Positions 54,515-60,896 of a stretch of 64,000 nt of DNA are shown here, piece after piece. Below the pieces are notes generated by a model. It was given only the letters and a program-made list of their open reading frames with translations. It was not told the DNA's origin and made no database searches. Numbering within the stretch: the stretch's first letter is position 1; each line of letters starts with the position of its first letter. Origin of the DNA: Saezia sanguinis (GTDB lineage Bacteria; Pseudomonadota; Gammaproteobacteria; Burkholderiales; Burkholderiaceae_C); assembly GCF_003991585.1 (NCBI RefSeq), contig NZ_PQSP01000004.1:182110-246109 (forward strand), given 5' to 3'. The position numbers and the translations under genes are program-made.

Positions 54515-55038
54515 AAAGCAAAAAAGTCATAGCTTCTGTCATTGCCGGACTGGTCGCCTTGGGTGGTGGTTACTACATGACCCAGGGTGCTTACGATCAG
54601 GGCAAGGTATTCGAGGGCTACAGCGAGACGGCATATCCCGACGTGGTGTATGGTTGGGCTCTGCCAACAATCTGCCGTGGGCATACGAAAGGCGTATATC
54701 GGGGGCAGGTAGCTACGCCGGAACAATGTGAGCAATGGTATCAGGAAGACATGGCCGAAGGACAAGTTATTATGCGTGCAGCTATTGGAGATGAAATTTT
54801 CGATAGTCTGACGCAGGGTGAGAAAGAAGGCTACGGCATGTTTGCACACAACACAGGGTACTTCAAAACACAGCGCACAGGCCAGCCCACCAGCATGTAC
54901 ACGCGCCTGATGAATGGCGACAGGGTAGGTGCTTGCAAGGCTTTGCTGATGTACAACAGGGCCAATGGCAAGGTGCTGAATGGCCTGACAACCCGCAGGC
55001 AGTTTGAATATCAGCGCTGTATCAGTGAGTTGGAATGA
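54505..55038 (+). CDS. SAR-type phage endolysin (GH24 lysozyme)
   Basis: 177 residues. The N-terminal segment VIASVIAGLVALGGGYYMTQG is a weakly hydrophobic, Gly/Ala-rich SAR domain, so export and membrane tethering by Sec is likely. Catalytic triad of the GH24 family: Glu in KVFEGY, Asp in AYPD, Thr in CRGHT. The later G-x-x-x-F-A-H-N-T-G and CISELE tail match phage lysozymes of the lambdoid/P21 type. It overlaps the upstream gene by 10 bases. Its start codon and the 3' third are copied at 59 kb. Confidence 0.9.
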   Translation: MVLKSKKVIASVIAGLVALGGGYYMTQGAYDQGKVFEGYSETAYPDVVYGWALPTICRGHTKGVYRGQVATPEQCEQWYQEDMAEGQVIMRAAIGDEIFDSLTQGEKEGYGMFAHNTGYFKTQRTGQPTSMYTRLMNGDRVGACKALLMYNRANGKVLNGLTTRRQFEYQRCISELE

Positions 55039-55152
55039 CGAGTACCGCCCTGGCTAAAGGGTGGCAGGGAAATCGGTCATTTTTTCTCCTAATGCAATGA
55101 TTTTAAAAGGATTAGGGGTGCAGGTATCTGGTCATCTGAAACGGGGCATTTG

Positions 55153-55176
55153 CCGTTACGTGGATTCCCGTAACGG
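55153..55176 (+). other. Hairpin in the leader of the spanin gene
   Basis: CCGTTACG/CGTAACGG stem, 8-base loop, lying about 22 bases before the spanin ATG. A second, looser hairpin (CCGCCCT/AGGGTGG) lies near 55046-55068. The two-hairpin arrangement mirrors the repeated element before the spanin gene at 59 kb, although the sequences differ. Confidence 0.6.
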
Positions 55177-55197
55177 AATTAAATCAATAGGTTACAT

Positions 55198-55662
55198 ATG
55201 GACATCATCAAAAAGTACCTTCCAGAGATGGGCGCTGTTCTGGCTATTGTGGGGCTGATCATCTGGGGGACTGTTCAAACCTTGAGACTGGAAGCATCCA
55301 GGAATGAAACACAAAAGGCCATACTTGAGCATGAACAGTACAAGATAGCCCAGCAGGTAGAAATTTACAGACTAAACATGCAGCATCAGGAGGACTTGGA
55401 AAATGTCAGAACACAGGCAAACAGTGAAGCAGTGCAGAAAGTGGAAGATGAGCGCCGCGCTGGTGTTGTTGCTCTCAATGACAGTAATAGGCTGTACCAG
55501 CGAGAAATCACCCGTTTACGTCAAGCCTGTAATTCCACCCCTACCAGCGGAAGCAATGATGCCTCAGACCCCATCGGAGTGCTTGCCAACCTGCTTACAA
55601 GGTCTGATGCGGGAGCGGGAATCTATGCAAGAACTGTGCTGACGAACGCGGAATTGCATTGA
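55198..55662 (+). CDS. Rz-like inner-membrane spanin
   Basis: 154 residues. N-terminal membrane anchor (GAVLAIVGLIIWGTVQTL) followed by a long periplasmic coiled coil (about residues 30-110, E/Q/R-rich: LEASRNETQKAILEHEQ...) and an S/T/N-rich C-terminal part. This is the Rz i-spanin architecture. An o-spanin gene lies nested in another frame (55448-55642), the standard arrangement of Rz/Rz1. The first 80 bases are nearly identical to 59684-59766. Confidence 0.85.
   Translation: MDIIKKYLPEMGAVLAIVGLIIWGTVQTLRLEASRNETQKAILEHEQYKIAQQVEIYRLNMQHQEDLENVRTQANSEAVQKVEDERRAGVVALNDSNRLYQREITRLRQACNSTPTSGSNDASDPIGVLANLLTRSDAGAGIYARTVLTNAELH
55448..55642 (+). CDS. Rz1-like outer-membrane spanin lipoprotein (nested)
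   Basis: 64 residues from ATG 55448, in the +1 frame inside the Rz gene. Signal peptide with lipobox VIGC (Cys near residue 16), then a Pro-rich mature part (VKPVIPPLPAEAMMPQTPSECL) as in Rz1. Together Rz and Rz1 fuse inner and outer membranes at the end of lysis. A second copy with the same P-S-E-C-L-P motif lies at 59898-60194. Confidence 0.85.
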   Translation: MSAALVLLLSMTVIGCTSEKSPVYVKPVIPPLPAEAMMPQTPSECLPTCLQGLMRERESMQELC

Positions 55663-55811
55663 GGGCTTGTAATGCTGCTTATGAGGCGCTCAGGAATCCT
55701 TAAACCTGTGGTAATAGACCTCTGGAAACCCGCATAAATAGGCCGTGCATTTTCTATACTTATTACCATGTAAATGTTTATAAGCAGCATGAACACACGG
55801 TTTTATGCTGA

Positions 55812-55859
55812 ACTCATAATCCGTTGGTCCCTGGTTCAAGTCCAGGTGGGCCCACCAAA
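55812..55859 (+). repeat. attR-like copy of the tRNA 3' end
   Basis: 48 bases identical to the 3' part of the CAU tRNA gene (50141-50188), without the 5' half, so not a functional tRNA. It marks the right end of a 5.67-kb inserted segment. Confidence 0.92.
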
Positions 55860-55927
55860 TAAAACAACAGGTTAGCTTTATTATGGGCTGGCCTGTTTTT
55901 GTTTATATTCCCACCGGGGGAATATGA

Positions 55928-56150
55928 TCACAGCGCCGGGCGTTTGGTTTTCTTGCTGCGGTCATAAATATTTGCAGTCGTTGCCGGATTTTTATGAAGG
56001 TTTGGCAACATGTTGGTTGCATCTTTATATTGCGTGGTGTAGTAGGCTCTCAGATCATGGAATGTGAGCCGATTTTCTGCACTGATGATTCCGCCATAGG
56101 CAGTGTCAAAGATGATTTTTAACAGACATGGGTTTGTTTTTACTATTTAT
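55928..56150 (-). pseudogene. Tyrosine integrase, C-terminal fragment (remnant 2)
   Basis: Minus strand, stop at 55928-55930. It reads LTFHDLRAYYTTQYKDATNM, then LHKNPATTANIYDRS and KKTKRPAL. It has the H-D-L-R-A box and the C-terminal Tyr (NIYDR); the usual G-H of the second box is replaced by L-H-K. It starts about 70 bases outside the right att copy and differs from remnant 1, so it belongs to another element integrated at the same site. The N-terminal and central domains are absent. Confidence 0.85.
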
Positions 56151-56214
56151 AGACACTGCATATTATGCCTGTGAGCCTGTATTCAAAATATGGGCGTGGT
56201 CATAGTACCGCAGA

Positions 56215-56884
56215 TCAGGATTTATTTTGCGGTTTGATCAGCCGTTCACCCTGGTTGCGGGCATTGCCGACCGCTCGGTCAACCTTGTACCAGGCAAAGT
56301 GTTCAGATTGCTGTGATGCTTTTTCCAGGATTTCACGGGCACGTTTTGATGTGATTGAGGGGTCTAGCCATTCACGGGCAAGCGCAGGAGGGAGGACGAC
56401 AGGGCGGCGGTCGTGGATATCCACCATGCCGCCTTGAGAGTCGGCCGTGATGACGACAAAGCCATCATGTTCAACGTGGCCTGAGAATTCACCAATGGCA
56501 GCAAAGAACATGGGCTCTTCGGTTTTAAGGTGAATGTAATAAGGCTGTTTTTGCCGGATTGTCCTGTCCACTCATACCAGCCATTGGCCGGGACCACACA
56601 ACGGTGCGGCCAGATCGGTGCAAAGTATCTGGACTCTGCAACAGCTTCTGAACGGGCATTGATCATCGGTGCACGGTTCTTTGCCCAGGCTGGTTTCCAG
56701 CCCCAGCGTGAAGCTTCAATGGAAATGCCGCGTTCTGTGCTGCGAAAGATTTTGACCAGTGTGGCAGGCGCGACGTTGTATTTTCCGATGGGGATGTTGT
56801 CATAACACCGAAGAGTTCTTGCTGGGGTTTGAGTGCTTCAAGGTACTCGAAGACTCTGGCAAATTGGACAAAACGACCGCACAT
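56215..56884 (-). pseudogene. SRAP/YedK (HMCES-like) gene with two frameshifts
   Basis: Three overlapping frames join to one SOS-response-associated peptidase of about 220 residues. The N-terminal MCGRFVQFARVFEYLEALKP includes the catalytic Cys2; the middle has PMINARSEAVAESRYFAPIW and VVPANGWYEWTGQSG; the end has FAAIGEFSGHVEHDGFVVIT and HDRRPVVLPPALAREWL. The breaks are near 56804 (one base missing in the codon after F-G) and in the poly-T/A tract at 56548-56552 (one A missing). SRAP proteins form thiazolidine cross-links with abasic ssDNA sites. Sequencing error in the homopolymer cannot be excluded. Confidence 0.88.
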
Positions 56885-57011
56885 GTACCCACTGTAAACG
56901 ATTTACAAAACAGCGCTGTTTTCGTGGGATACGCAAAGATAAATATTACTTGGCTTATTTTAAGTTTCCTTTAGAATGCAAAATTATGGGCGCTCAATTA
57001 AGGAGACAAAA

Positions 57012-57257
57012 ATGAATAAGACGACTTATGCAAAATTTCAACAGAGATTAGCAGAAATCGTCCATGCTTATCTGGGGCAAAATCCTGAAGCATTGCGTTT
57101 AACACAGTCGCATACCGGACATGGAAAAGACAACACAACGCGGCGCAATTATGCTCAGGGAGCTTTAGATACTTTGGTTGGACTTTTGAACGGTTTGAAC
57201 AACGACGATATTGAAGGTTTTTATCACTGGTGCGGGAAAAACGGCTTAAATACGTAA
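57012..57257 (+). CDS. Small hypothetical protein
   Basis: 81 residues from ATG 57012 with a clear AGGAG RBS (57001-57005). Soluble, mostly helical (FQQRLAEIVHAYLGQNPEAL...GALDTLVGLLNGLNNDDIEG), ending FYHWCGKNGLNT. No family recognised. Lies between the SRAP pseudogene and the RRM gene. Confidence 0.65.
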   Translation: MNKTTYAKFQQRLAEIVHAYLGQNPEALRLTQSHTGHGKDNTTRRNYAQGALDTLVGLLNGLNNDDIEGFYHWCGKNGLNT

Positions 57258-57483
57258 GCTTTTCTAGATCTGGGCCGCTATGTCTTTTGCTGTCTTGCTG
57301 TAGTGGGTATTCTGCAATACCCTTAAGTCACAGTGTCTGCTGATCTTTGTTTGTGTTATTAAATAAACATAAATTTAGGATCTGATGTATAGTGGGTAGC
57401 TGGAATGGTTTGTTACTTTAAGTGATTTTTTACTGATTTGTTTAAGGGGCACCATATTTTTATATTTTTTAGGAGCTCCTTAA
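57258..57483 (+). promoter_or_regulatory. A/T-rich leader of the RRM gene
   Basis: A long A/T-rich stretch containing a hairpin GGGTATT/AATACCC at 57305-57322 and a small palindrome AGGAGCTCCT at 57471-57480 that overlaps the RBS. The RBS within a dyad could make translation temperature-sensitive or autoregulated. Inference only. Confidence 0.45.
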
Positions 57484-57795
57484 ATGAGTAACAAATTGTA
57501 CGTTGGTAATTTATCTTATTCTGTTAGTAGCAGTGACCTTGAAAGTGCTTTTGGAGCATATGGTTCTGTTAGTTCTGCTACTGTTTTAATGGATCGTGAT
57601 ACTGGCCGCTCCAAGGGGTTTGGTTTTGTAGAGATGAGTAATGCTAGTGATGCCAAATCTGCTATTTCAGGTCTAAATGGAAAATCATTGGATGGCCGAG
57701 ATATGATCGTTAACGAAGCAAGGCCTCGTGAAGAAAGGCCTAGCAACGGAAATAGAGGCGGCTTTAATAGAGAAGGTTACGGTAAAAGATGGTAA
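57484..57795 (+). CDS. RRM-domain RNA-binding protein
   Basis: 103 residues. Single RNA-recognition motif: RNP2 LYVGNL at residues 5-10 and RNP1 KGFGFVEM at about 45-52, followed by a Gly/Arg/Asn-rich tail (EERPSNGNRGGFNREGYGK). These bacterial Rbp-type proteins bind RNA and are often cold-induced. A strong terminator follows at 57833-57855. Lower G+C than chromosomal neighbours. Confidence 0.94.
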   Translation: MSNKLYVGNLSYSVSSSDLESAFGAYGSVSSATVLMDRDTGRSKGFGFVEMSNASDAKSAISGLNGKSLDGRDMIVNEARPREERPSNGNRGGFNREGYGKRW

Positions 57796-57832
57796 CCTTA
57801 TCAAATCAATAAAAAGATTAAGTTATAAAAAA

Positions 57833-57855
57833 AACCACCATCAGGTGGTTTTTTT
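57833..57855 (+). terminator. Intrinsic terminator of the RRM gene
   Basis: AACCACC/GGTGGTT stem, loop of 4 bases, then seven T. Confidence 0.92.
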
Positions 57856-57919
57856 ATTCAAGCGACAAGAAATTTGTTTGTGATATATACCGCTTCTGAT
57901 GCACTCAGGAAGTCTTAAA

Positions 57920-57965
57920 ATTTTTTCGCAATTATTTTATTGACTTCATTTTGGCGGTGGCTTTG
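57920..57965 (-). pseudogene. Integrase 3' end (remnant 3)
   Basis: The minus-strand end reads ATAKMKSIK then stop and is flanked by the same A/T-rich bases as remnant 1 at 50250-50290 (which ends VGAKVKPVK). Only the last ten codons and the 3' flank survive. It suggests a further copy of the same element end. Confidence 0.55.
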
Positions 57966-58218
57966 GCCTTGTTAACTCGACATGCACCTGCGCCGATTCG
58001 CAATCGTCTGTCTGAATGAGGGGGTGAGGTAAGCCTGGCGAACGTGATCATCAGTACTCGCTACACGATGGTAAACCCGTTTCCGGGGTATGAGGCGTAT
58101 GTTGTGGTGCAGCTTCAGTACGGTGGTGGACGGATGAAAAACCCCCGGTAAAGATGGCATATTAGGTCATGCGCCTTGATCGGAACTATAGTATGGCAAA
58201 CCAATTATAGGAGCAGAC

Positions 58219-58575
58219 ATGGGCGTTTCCGATTTTTTGTACATGGCGATCACGCTGCCTGTTTATTTTGCCTTTACGTTATGCTGCTCCATGGCTATAA
58301 CGTTTATAGCATCCAAACTACTTAACAAGCTGACGTTCCAATTTTTATACAAAAGATGGGGTGTTGCCGCGCTGTCCCTGGTTTGGTACTTTATTTGCCT
58401 ATTTTTAACAATACTGCTGACCTGGATCATTTTTTACGCATTGCTGAGCCTCCTTCCAGTCACGCTCTCTCTATCCATAGCCGGGACGTTTACATATATA
58501 GTCGTGATGGCTTATGTAACATCGTTGATCGCTTCGTTTTTCTTCTGCAGGTGGGTGTTCAAAAAAACTGTTTAA
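58219..58575 (+). CDS. Small membrane protein, unknown
   Basis: 118 residues, start with RBS TAGGAG. Three to four hydrophobic segments (LPVYFAFTLCCSMAITFIA; LSLVWYFICLFLTILLTWII; VTLSLSIAGTFTYIVVMAYV). No family recognised. Cargo gene of the mosaic island. Confidence 0.65.
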   Translation: MGVSDFLYMAITLPVYFAFTLCCSMAITFIASKLLNKLTFQFLYKRWGVAALSLVWYFICLFLTILLTWIIFYALLSLLPVTLSLSIAGTFTYIVVMAYVTSLIASFFFCRWVFKKTV

Positions 58576-58787
58576 TCAATGTTTGAAATTCAATTCTGCC
58601 TAGTCGTCGGCATAACAGATGGCGATACTCTTAAGGCCTGCTGTGGCGAACCTGGAAATTATGAACAAGTGAGGGTGCGCATTGTTTTGCCATAGATGTG
58701 CCTGAAAGCAGGTAGGCATTGCTTGGGCCTATGTTCAGTGCGCTAAAACCATCAGCATTTATACGCGGTTCAGGAAGATGTCAAAAC

Positions 58788-58814
58788 CAACAGGCGCAGC
58801 CTGTGGGTAGATAA
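58788..58814 (+). pseudogene. Copied 3' end of the Gly-rich/tail-fibre-like gene
   Basis: Reads QQAQPVGR and stop, homologous with the end of the 52546-52788 gene (QQEQPVSR) and its downstream bases. It marks the left end of the second copy of the phage-derived segment. Confidence 0.55.
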
Positions 58815-58859
58815 AAATACCATTCCACCGCGGGAGTTGAGAAAGAACGGGAGAGCTCA

Positions 58860-59024
58860 GTGAAGAAAATACTAGCAGTGATGATTTGTGCTTTTGCGAT
58901 GGTTGGATGTACCAAATCATCACCATGCTACTCTCCCAGTGACGTATGCTATAGCGCATATGTTAGCAAGGTGCTGGGAGGCTTTATGCTTAAAATAAGG
59001 AAAGATTCAGAAACCGATTTATAG
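58860..59024 (+). CDS. Small lipoprotein (54 residues)
   Basis: GTG start at 58860 with RBS GGGAGAG about 5 bases upstream; too short for common ORF lists. Lipobox MVGC (Cys at residue 17) after a short signal. The mature part TKSSPCYSPSDVCYSAYVSK continues to VLGGFMLKIRKDSETDL. Almost the same C-terminal 38 residues reappear as the end of the spanin-like frame at 59684-60187. It may be a phage-encoded envelope protein such as a superinfection-exclusion lipoprotein. Function unknown. Confidence 0.75.
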   Translation: MKKILAVMICAFAMVGCTKSSPCYSPSDVCYSAYVSKVLGGFMLKIRKDSETDL

Positions 59025-59122
59025 AATATGAACTGTCTCTTGAGGTGGTTTTTTATTCGCCGGATAACGAAGCGGCTGTCTACGATGAGTAGGCGGCTTT
59101 TTTCTTGGGCAAAAGAAAAACA
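58908..59122 (+). repeat. 215-bp direct repeat, copy 1
   Basis: Holds the C-terminal part of the lipoprotein gene, the stop, and the terminator hairpin, up to the sequence GGGCAAAAGAAAAACA before the holin start. It aligns without gaps to 60071-60285, offset 1163 bases. Confidence 0.88.
59075..59107 (+). terminator. Intrinsic terminator (cassette copy 2)
   Basis: GGCTGTCTAC paired with GTAGGCGGCT, then a T run; homologous to 53978-54008 with one extra mismatch. Confidence 0.75.
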
Positions 59123-59133
59123 CAGGACAAGAA

Positions 59134-59359
59134 ATGCAAAACCTATTCAAGACAGTGAAAGGCCATGTGATACATGGCAATCGGAGTGCCAGCAGCAGGG
59201 GTCGGAAGTTCCCTGATGATCTCCATTCAGGACGATGTGATCAGGGTAGGTGCGTGCAAGGCTCTGCTGATGTACAACCGGGCCAATGGAAAGGTGTTAA
59301 ACGGCCTGACAACCCGCAGACATTTTGAATATCAGCGCTGTATCAGCGAACTGGGGTGA
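59134..59359 (+). pseudogene. Holin-endolysin fusion remnant
   Basis: It starts like the holin (MQNLFKTVKGHVI), but one inserted T at 59175 shifts the frame. The shifted frame (ATG 59174) reads AIGVPAAGVGSSLMISIQDD, then jumps in frame into the endolysin end (VGACKALLMYNRANGKVLNGL...CISELG). The join is at CAGGGTA (59242-59248), which occurs in both parents (54146-54152 in the holin gene, 54921-54927 in the endolysin gene). So 775 bp, including the second membrane-protein gene and the lysozyme active site, were deleted between 7-bp repeats. Confidence 0.9.
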
Positions 59360-59387
59360 AGAGCATAACCAAGGGGCAAGTAAAAAA

Positions 59388-59479
59388 CCCCGCCAAGGAT
59401 GACTACCGAGGCGGGGGGATAAGCTTAGTCAATCACGTATTAAGAATGGGCTCTTTATACGCAGGCAAAGAATACATCT
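59388..59479 (+). repeat. Two-hairpin element, copy 1 (92 bp)
   Basis: Hairpin A: CCCCGCC/GGCGGGG (59388-59416). Hairpin B: CGTATTAAGA/TCTTTATACG (59436-59461). It ends GAATACATCT. Copy 2 is 92 bp long too, and hairpin A stays paired through a G-T wobble. It lies between the endolysin remnant and the spanin gene. Confidence 0.85.
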
Positions 59480-59559
59480 GCCATATATGGCTGTCAACGG
59501 CACAAACAGGGATTTGTGATTTTGGGCGTCTACTAATTCACATATTGATGAAAAAAATA

Positions 59560-59651
59560 CCCCGCCAAGGATGACTACCAAGGTGGGGCAAAGGATAAGT
59601 CGAATACGTATTAGGACCGGGTGCCTTAATACGCGAATTCAGAATACATCT
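59560..59651 (+). repeat. Two-hairpin element, copy 2 (92 bp)
   Basis: Hairpin A: CCCCGCC/GGTGGGG (59560-59588). Hairpin B: CGTATTAGG/CCTTAATACG (59607-59633), with several substitutions that keep most pairs. It ends GAATACATCT, 33 bases before the spanin ATG. Confidence 0.85.
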
Positions 59652-59683
59652 ATTGGTTAGTTTTTGTTATAGGGTTTATCGCG

Positions 59684-60187
59684 ATGGACATCATCAAAAA
59701 GTACCTTCCAGAGATCGGCGCTGTACTGGCTATTGTGGCGCTGATCATCTGGAGGACTGCTCAGACCTTCCGTCTTGAGGCAGCCCGCCATGAAACAGTA
59801 ATGGTCACGCTGGAATTTGAAAGCTACAAGGTAGCTCAGATGCAAGCAATGTTGCTGGAACGACAGTGTGAACTTGAACAAAGGAAGATTGAACGTAATG
59901 AAAGCGAAAAAAGAGAGCAGCAGATTATGGTTGATCTGGATATTGCTAATGCTAAGTATGACGGGGTGCGCTCAGAACCCGCCCGAGTACGTCAAGCAGC
60001 AAGTCGACTCGCTACCGGCAATTGCACTGTCGCCGCCCACACCATCCGAGTGCTTACCGAGTTGCTTGGCTGTACTAAAGCATCACCGTGCTACTCTCCC
60101 AGTGACGTATGCTATAGCGCATATGTTAGCAAGGTGCTGGGAGGTTTCATGCTTAAAATCAGGAAGTATTCAGAAACTGATTTATAG
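59684..60187 (+). CDS. Rz-like spanin fused to lipoprotein tail
   Basis: 167 residues. N-terminal anchor (GAVLAIVALIIWRTAQTF) and coiled coil (about residues 33-95; LERQCELEQRKIERNESEKREQQ) as in the Rz of cassette 1. From about residue 130 the frame runs into CTKASPCYSPSDVCYSAYV and ...KVLGGFMLKIRKYSETDL, the C-terminal part of the 54-residue lipoprotein at 58860. Thus recombination has swapped the normal Rz C-terminus. It may still span the envelope, but lysis function is uncertain. Confidence 0.8.
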   Translation: MDIIKKYLPEIGAVLAIVALIIWRTAQTFRLEAARHETVMVTLEFESYKVAQMQAMLLERQCELEQRKIERNESEKREQQIMVDLDIANAKYDGVRSEPARVRQAASRLATGNCTVAAHTIRVLTELLGCTKASPCYSPSDVCYSAYVSKVLGGFMLKIRKYSETDL

Positions 60188-60194
60188 AATATGA
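59898..60194 (+). CDS. Rz1-like spanin lipoprotein (nested, copy 2)
   Basis: 98 residues from ATG 59898, in another frame of the Rz-like gene. Lipobox MTGC near residue 23. Pro-rich mature part with PTPSECLPSCLAVLK, homologous to PQTPSECLPTCLQGLM of copy 1. Its C-terminal 40 residues (HHRATLPVTYAIAHMLARC...) are a frame-shifted reading of the inserted lipoprotein DNA, so this protein too was altered by the fusion. Confidence 0.75.
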   Translation: MKAKKESSRLWLIWILLMLSMTGCAQNPPEYVKQQVDSLPAIALSPPTPSECLPSCLAVLKHHRATLPVTYAIAHMLARCWEVSCLKSGSIQKLIYRI

Positions 60195-60285
60195 ACCGCC
60201 GGTTAAGGTAGTTTTTTATTCACCGAATAACGAGGCAGCCGTCTATGATGAGTAGACGGCTTTTTTATGGGGCAAAAGAAAAACA
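60071..60285 (+). repeat. 215-bp direct repeat, copy 2
   Basis: Equivalent of 58908-59122 without gaps. It ends at GGGCAAAAGAAAAACA; the following sequence is not a holin gene, so a third cassette is absent or replaced. Confidence 0.88.
60237..60266 (+). terminator. Intrinsic terminator (third copy)
   Basis: AGCCGTCTA/TAGACGGCT stem then six T, homologous to 53978-54008. A T/C change on one arm is matched on the other, so pairing is kept. Confidence 0.88.
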
Positions 60286-60533
60286 GAAATCGTGCTCACC
60301 AAAATCCCAAAAATCATCTCAACCGTCAGGAATCCGAAAGGCATGCCGGATGTGAAGACAGCCGCAGCCCACACAGCGAGGGGCAGGTCAATCAACAGCC
60401 GGATAAATGGCAAATTAAGTGACAGATGAATGAAACCAATGGGTGTGTACGTAAATGCGGTGCTGGTTTCTGGCCACTGGAGCGGGAAACTTCCTGTTCT
60501 ACTCAAACGATAACGGATAAAAAACCGTCGCAA
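60243..60533 (-). CDS. Possible small membrane protein
   Basis: 96-residue minus-strand frame with two hydrophobic segments (LPFIRLLIDLPLAVWAAAVF; LTVEMIFGILVSTISVFLL). Its last 20 codons lie in the repeat/terminator, so the C-terminus may be artificial. No RBS was recognised; it could be a remnant. Confidence 0.3.
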   Translation of the reverse strand: MRRFFIRYRLSRTGSFPLQWPETSTAFTYTPIGFIHLSLNLPFIRLLIDLPLAVWAAAVFTSGMPFGFLTVEMIFGILVSTISVFLLPHKKAVYSS

Positions 60534-60570
60534 AGGGCGAGACAGGGATTTAAGTTAACAAACATTAACC

Positions 60571-60617
60571 CTGCGTATAAAGAATGGGCTCTTTATACGC
60601 AGACGGAGAATACATCT
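60571..60617 (+). repeat. Two-hairpin element, partial third copy
   Basis: Hairpin B as a perfect 13-bp stem (CTGCGTATAAAGA/TCTTTATACGCAG, 6-base loop), followed by GAATACATCT, the same end as copies 1 and 2. Hairpin A is not recognisable upstream. Confidence 0.8.
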
Positions 60618-60896
60618 ATCAGTGAAGGCTGTCAATGGTATGTAATGTAAAGAAGTCTCATTAACTTTATGTAGCGGCAAAGACATCAACAGTGCTTCAG
60701 TCAATTGCAGATCAGAGAAAAAATAAACCCCTCACATATTGTGTCTGATAAGCACAACCACGTGGCTGATAAACACGAAAAGTGTGACTTATTTAACGCG
60801 TATTAAATCTGTGGGCCCAATTGCCCTTGATAAAATTTTAAAAAGATGCACAAAAAATTTAATCTGAAAAGAGTGCAGTAACATGTTGGAGATGAA
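60618..60896. other. Leader region of the adhesin gene
   Basis: About 280 A/T-rich bases with no gene seen. Presumably holds the adhesin promoter; GGAG at 60888-60891 is the RBS. Confidence 0.5.

Larger units (their letters stand above)
57796..58218. other. Intergenic stretch with terminator and integrase tail
   Basis: Contains the RRM terminator (57833-57855) and the end of a third integrase remnant (57920-57965). The rest, 57966-58218, shows no recognisable gene. Confidence 0.5.

Noticed and set aside
55812..55859. Second tRNA gene
   Set aside because: Only the 3' half of the tRNA is present; no D-arm or 5' acceptor strand. It is an attachment-site copy.
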